A stretch of 64,000 bases of DNA, taken from positions 134,757,917-134,821,916 of the forward strand of contig CP136066.1 of assembly GCA_032622095.1 (NCBI GenBank), read 5' to 3'. The stretch comes from Siphonodentalium dalli (lineage: Eukaryota; Mollusca; Scaphopoda; Gadilida; Siphonodentaliidae). The translations under genes and the position numbers were made by a program. The stretch's first letter is position 1. Each line of letters begins with the position of its first letter. Below are positions 63,174 through 64,000 of this stretch, in pieces. The notes beneath the pieces were generated by a model. It had not been told where the DNA came from. It did not search any database and worked only from the letters and a program-made list of their open reading frames with translations.

Positions 63174-64000
63174 GATATGACGTAACATGTCCGCAGTACA
63201 GCTCAATAATATTTATTATAGCGTGTATATCGCTATATCTTCATATTTTGTTCTCAACTATATAGCAACTGAACAGTGAAACTTGCATTTTGTATATAGT
63301 GAAGCAGACCTTGAAATGCTCATTTTATTGGTTAGAGGAAGAGTGACCACACTTGCATGTTTACAAGACTTCAGCACACGTGTAGATCTATGTGTTTATC
63401 GCAATTATAAACATTGCCTTATTTGGATACATGAATATTAATGAGTTTTCACAAAAGAGGGATTCCCCCTTCATCCCTGAAATCAGTTAGAATGACAGTG
63501 TCATCAGACATAGATGAAAGTAATGAGATGGAGTCTGGATATTTATCAGACTGGTGTTAATCCATCTCAGAAAATAAATTGACAAGCCAGGATATTCTGT
63601 TGGACAATCTCCGAATCTGGTTTATGGGCCAAATGTAGATTGGCCAAAATTGACACTGACCGAGAACACTTGCCAAAAATAAATACACTTCAATTGCAAT
63701 TTTCTGTGATAATCTACCCATGATCAAGAAAATAATTTCTGTTTGTCTTCTATTTATACATTTAAAATGATGCAAAAACATCTAAATAATTATCAACACA
63801 CTGATAGGCAAGCATAATCCCGAAGAGATGATCCCTGACATGCTAGAGATCTCCCATGGTAATCTCCTGATGTAAACAAATACACAAATGCTCTGGGCAC
63901 ATTTAATGTTCTCGTGACCAATGGCATGTTATTTATATTATTGAATATGAAGCATAATTTTTTTAAAGGGGTAGGTATCAGGTAAAACAATTTTATTCCT
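63174..64000. other. Right edge, nothing recognised
   Basis: AT-rich sequence, presumably still intron of KIF6 because the P-loop exons have not been reached. No element identified. Confidence 0.45.

Noticed and set aside
60096-64000. Upstream KIF6 motor exons with the P-loop
   Set aside because: No GQTGSGKT-type or FARVKP-type coding segment was readable on the minus strand, so they are presumed to be outside the window.

Overview
The window looks like a eukaryotic, invertebrate and probably molluscan (bivalve-like) genomic segment. One multi-exon gene is spread over more than 45 kb with GT-AG introns, and almost everything else is repeat DNA. The mollusc assignment is an inference. It rests on pearl/Helentron-like elements with cores of about 160-180 bp plus ACGG-rich microsatellites, V-SINE/RUDI-like tRNA-derived SINEs, and an intact non-LTR retrotransposon. 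No species can be named.

The only cellular gene I can support is a KIF6 (kinesin-9 family) orthologue on the minus strand. Twelve internal exons can be joined from 60095 down to 14612. They give 1574 coding nt (about 524 residues) with every codon phase matching across the junctions. They cover the second half of the motor domain (switch I, switch II, the HIPYRNS element), the neck and the coiled-coil tail. The P-loop exons lie beyond the right edge and the C-terminal exons beyond the left edge.

Layout, left to right: AT-rich repeat, an intact LINE ORF (926-4414, minus) and a hAT transposase fragment (to about 5300); a tandem family with 167-175 bp period (5313-6213); giant composite array A, about 47 monomers of about 164 bp (6253-14444); KIF6 exons 12-8 among small repeats, SINEs and inverted AGCCATC arrays (14612-23256); giant array B, about 68 monomers (23343-34823), inside the intron between exons 8 and 7; exons 7-3 among further tandem families, an old copy of the array element, a 5.2 kb element with long inverted repeats, MITEs and foldback DNA (34831-54000); then more tandem families, a TIR element, a piggyBac-type MITE, exons 2 and 1, and a short third copy of the array element (61969-63168).

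Two signals stand out. First, at three KIF6 exons the exon/intron boundary itself, splice site included, has been tandemly copied into the adjacent intron. Exon 11 has three donors and five acceptors. Exon 3 has seeded a minisatellite with a unit of about 62 bp. The end of exon 4 is copied inside a nearby repeat element. Second, several sequence-unrelated repeat families share one design: a head, core monomers of about 165-180 bp, an ACGG-rich microsatellite and a terminal hairpin. One of these has grown into two arrays of 8-11.5 kb with nested higher-order duplications.
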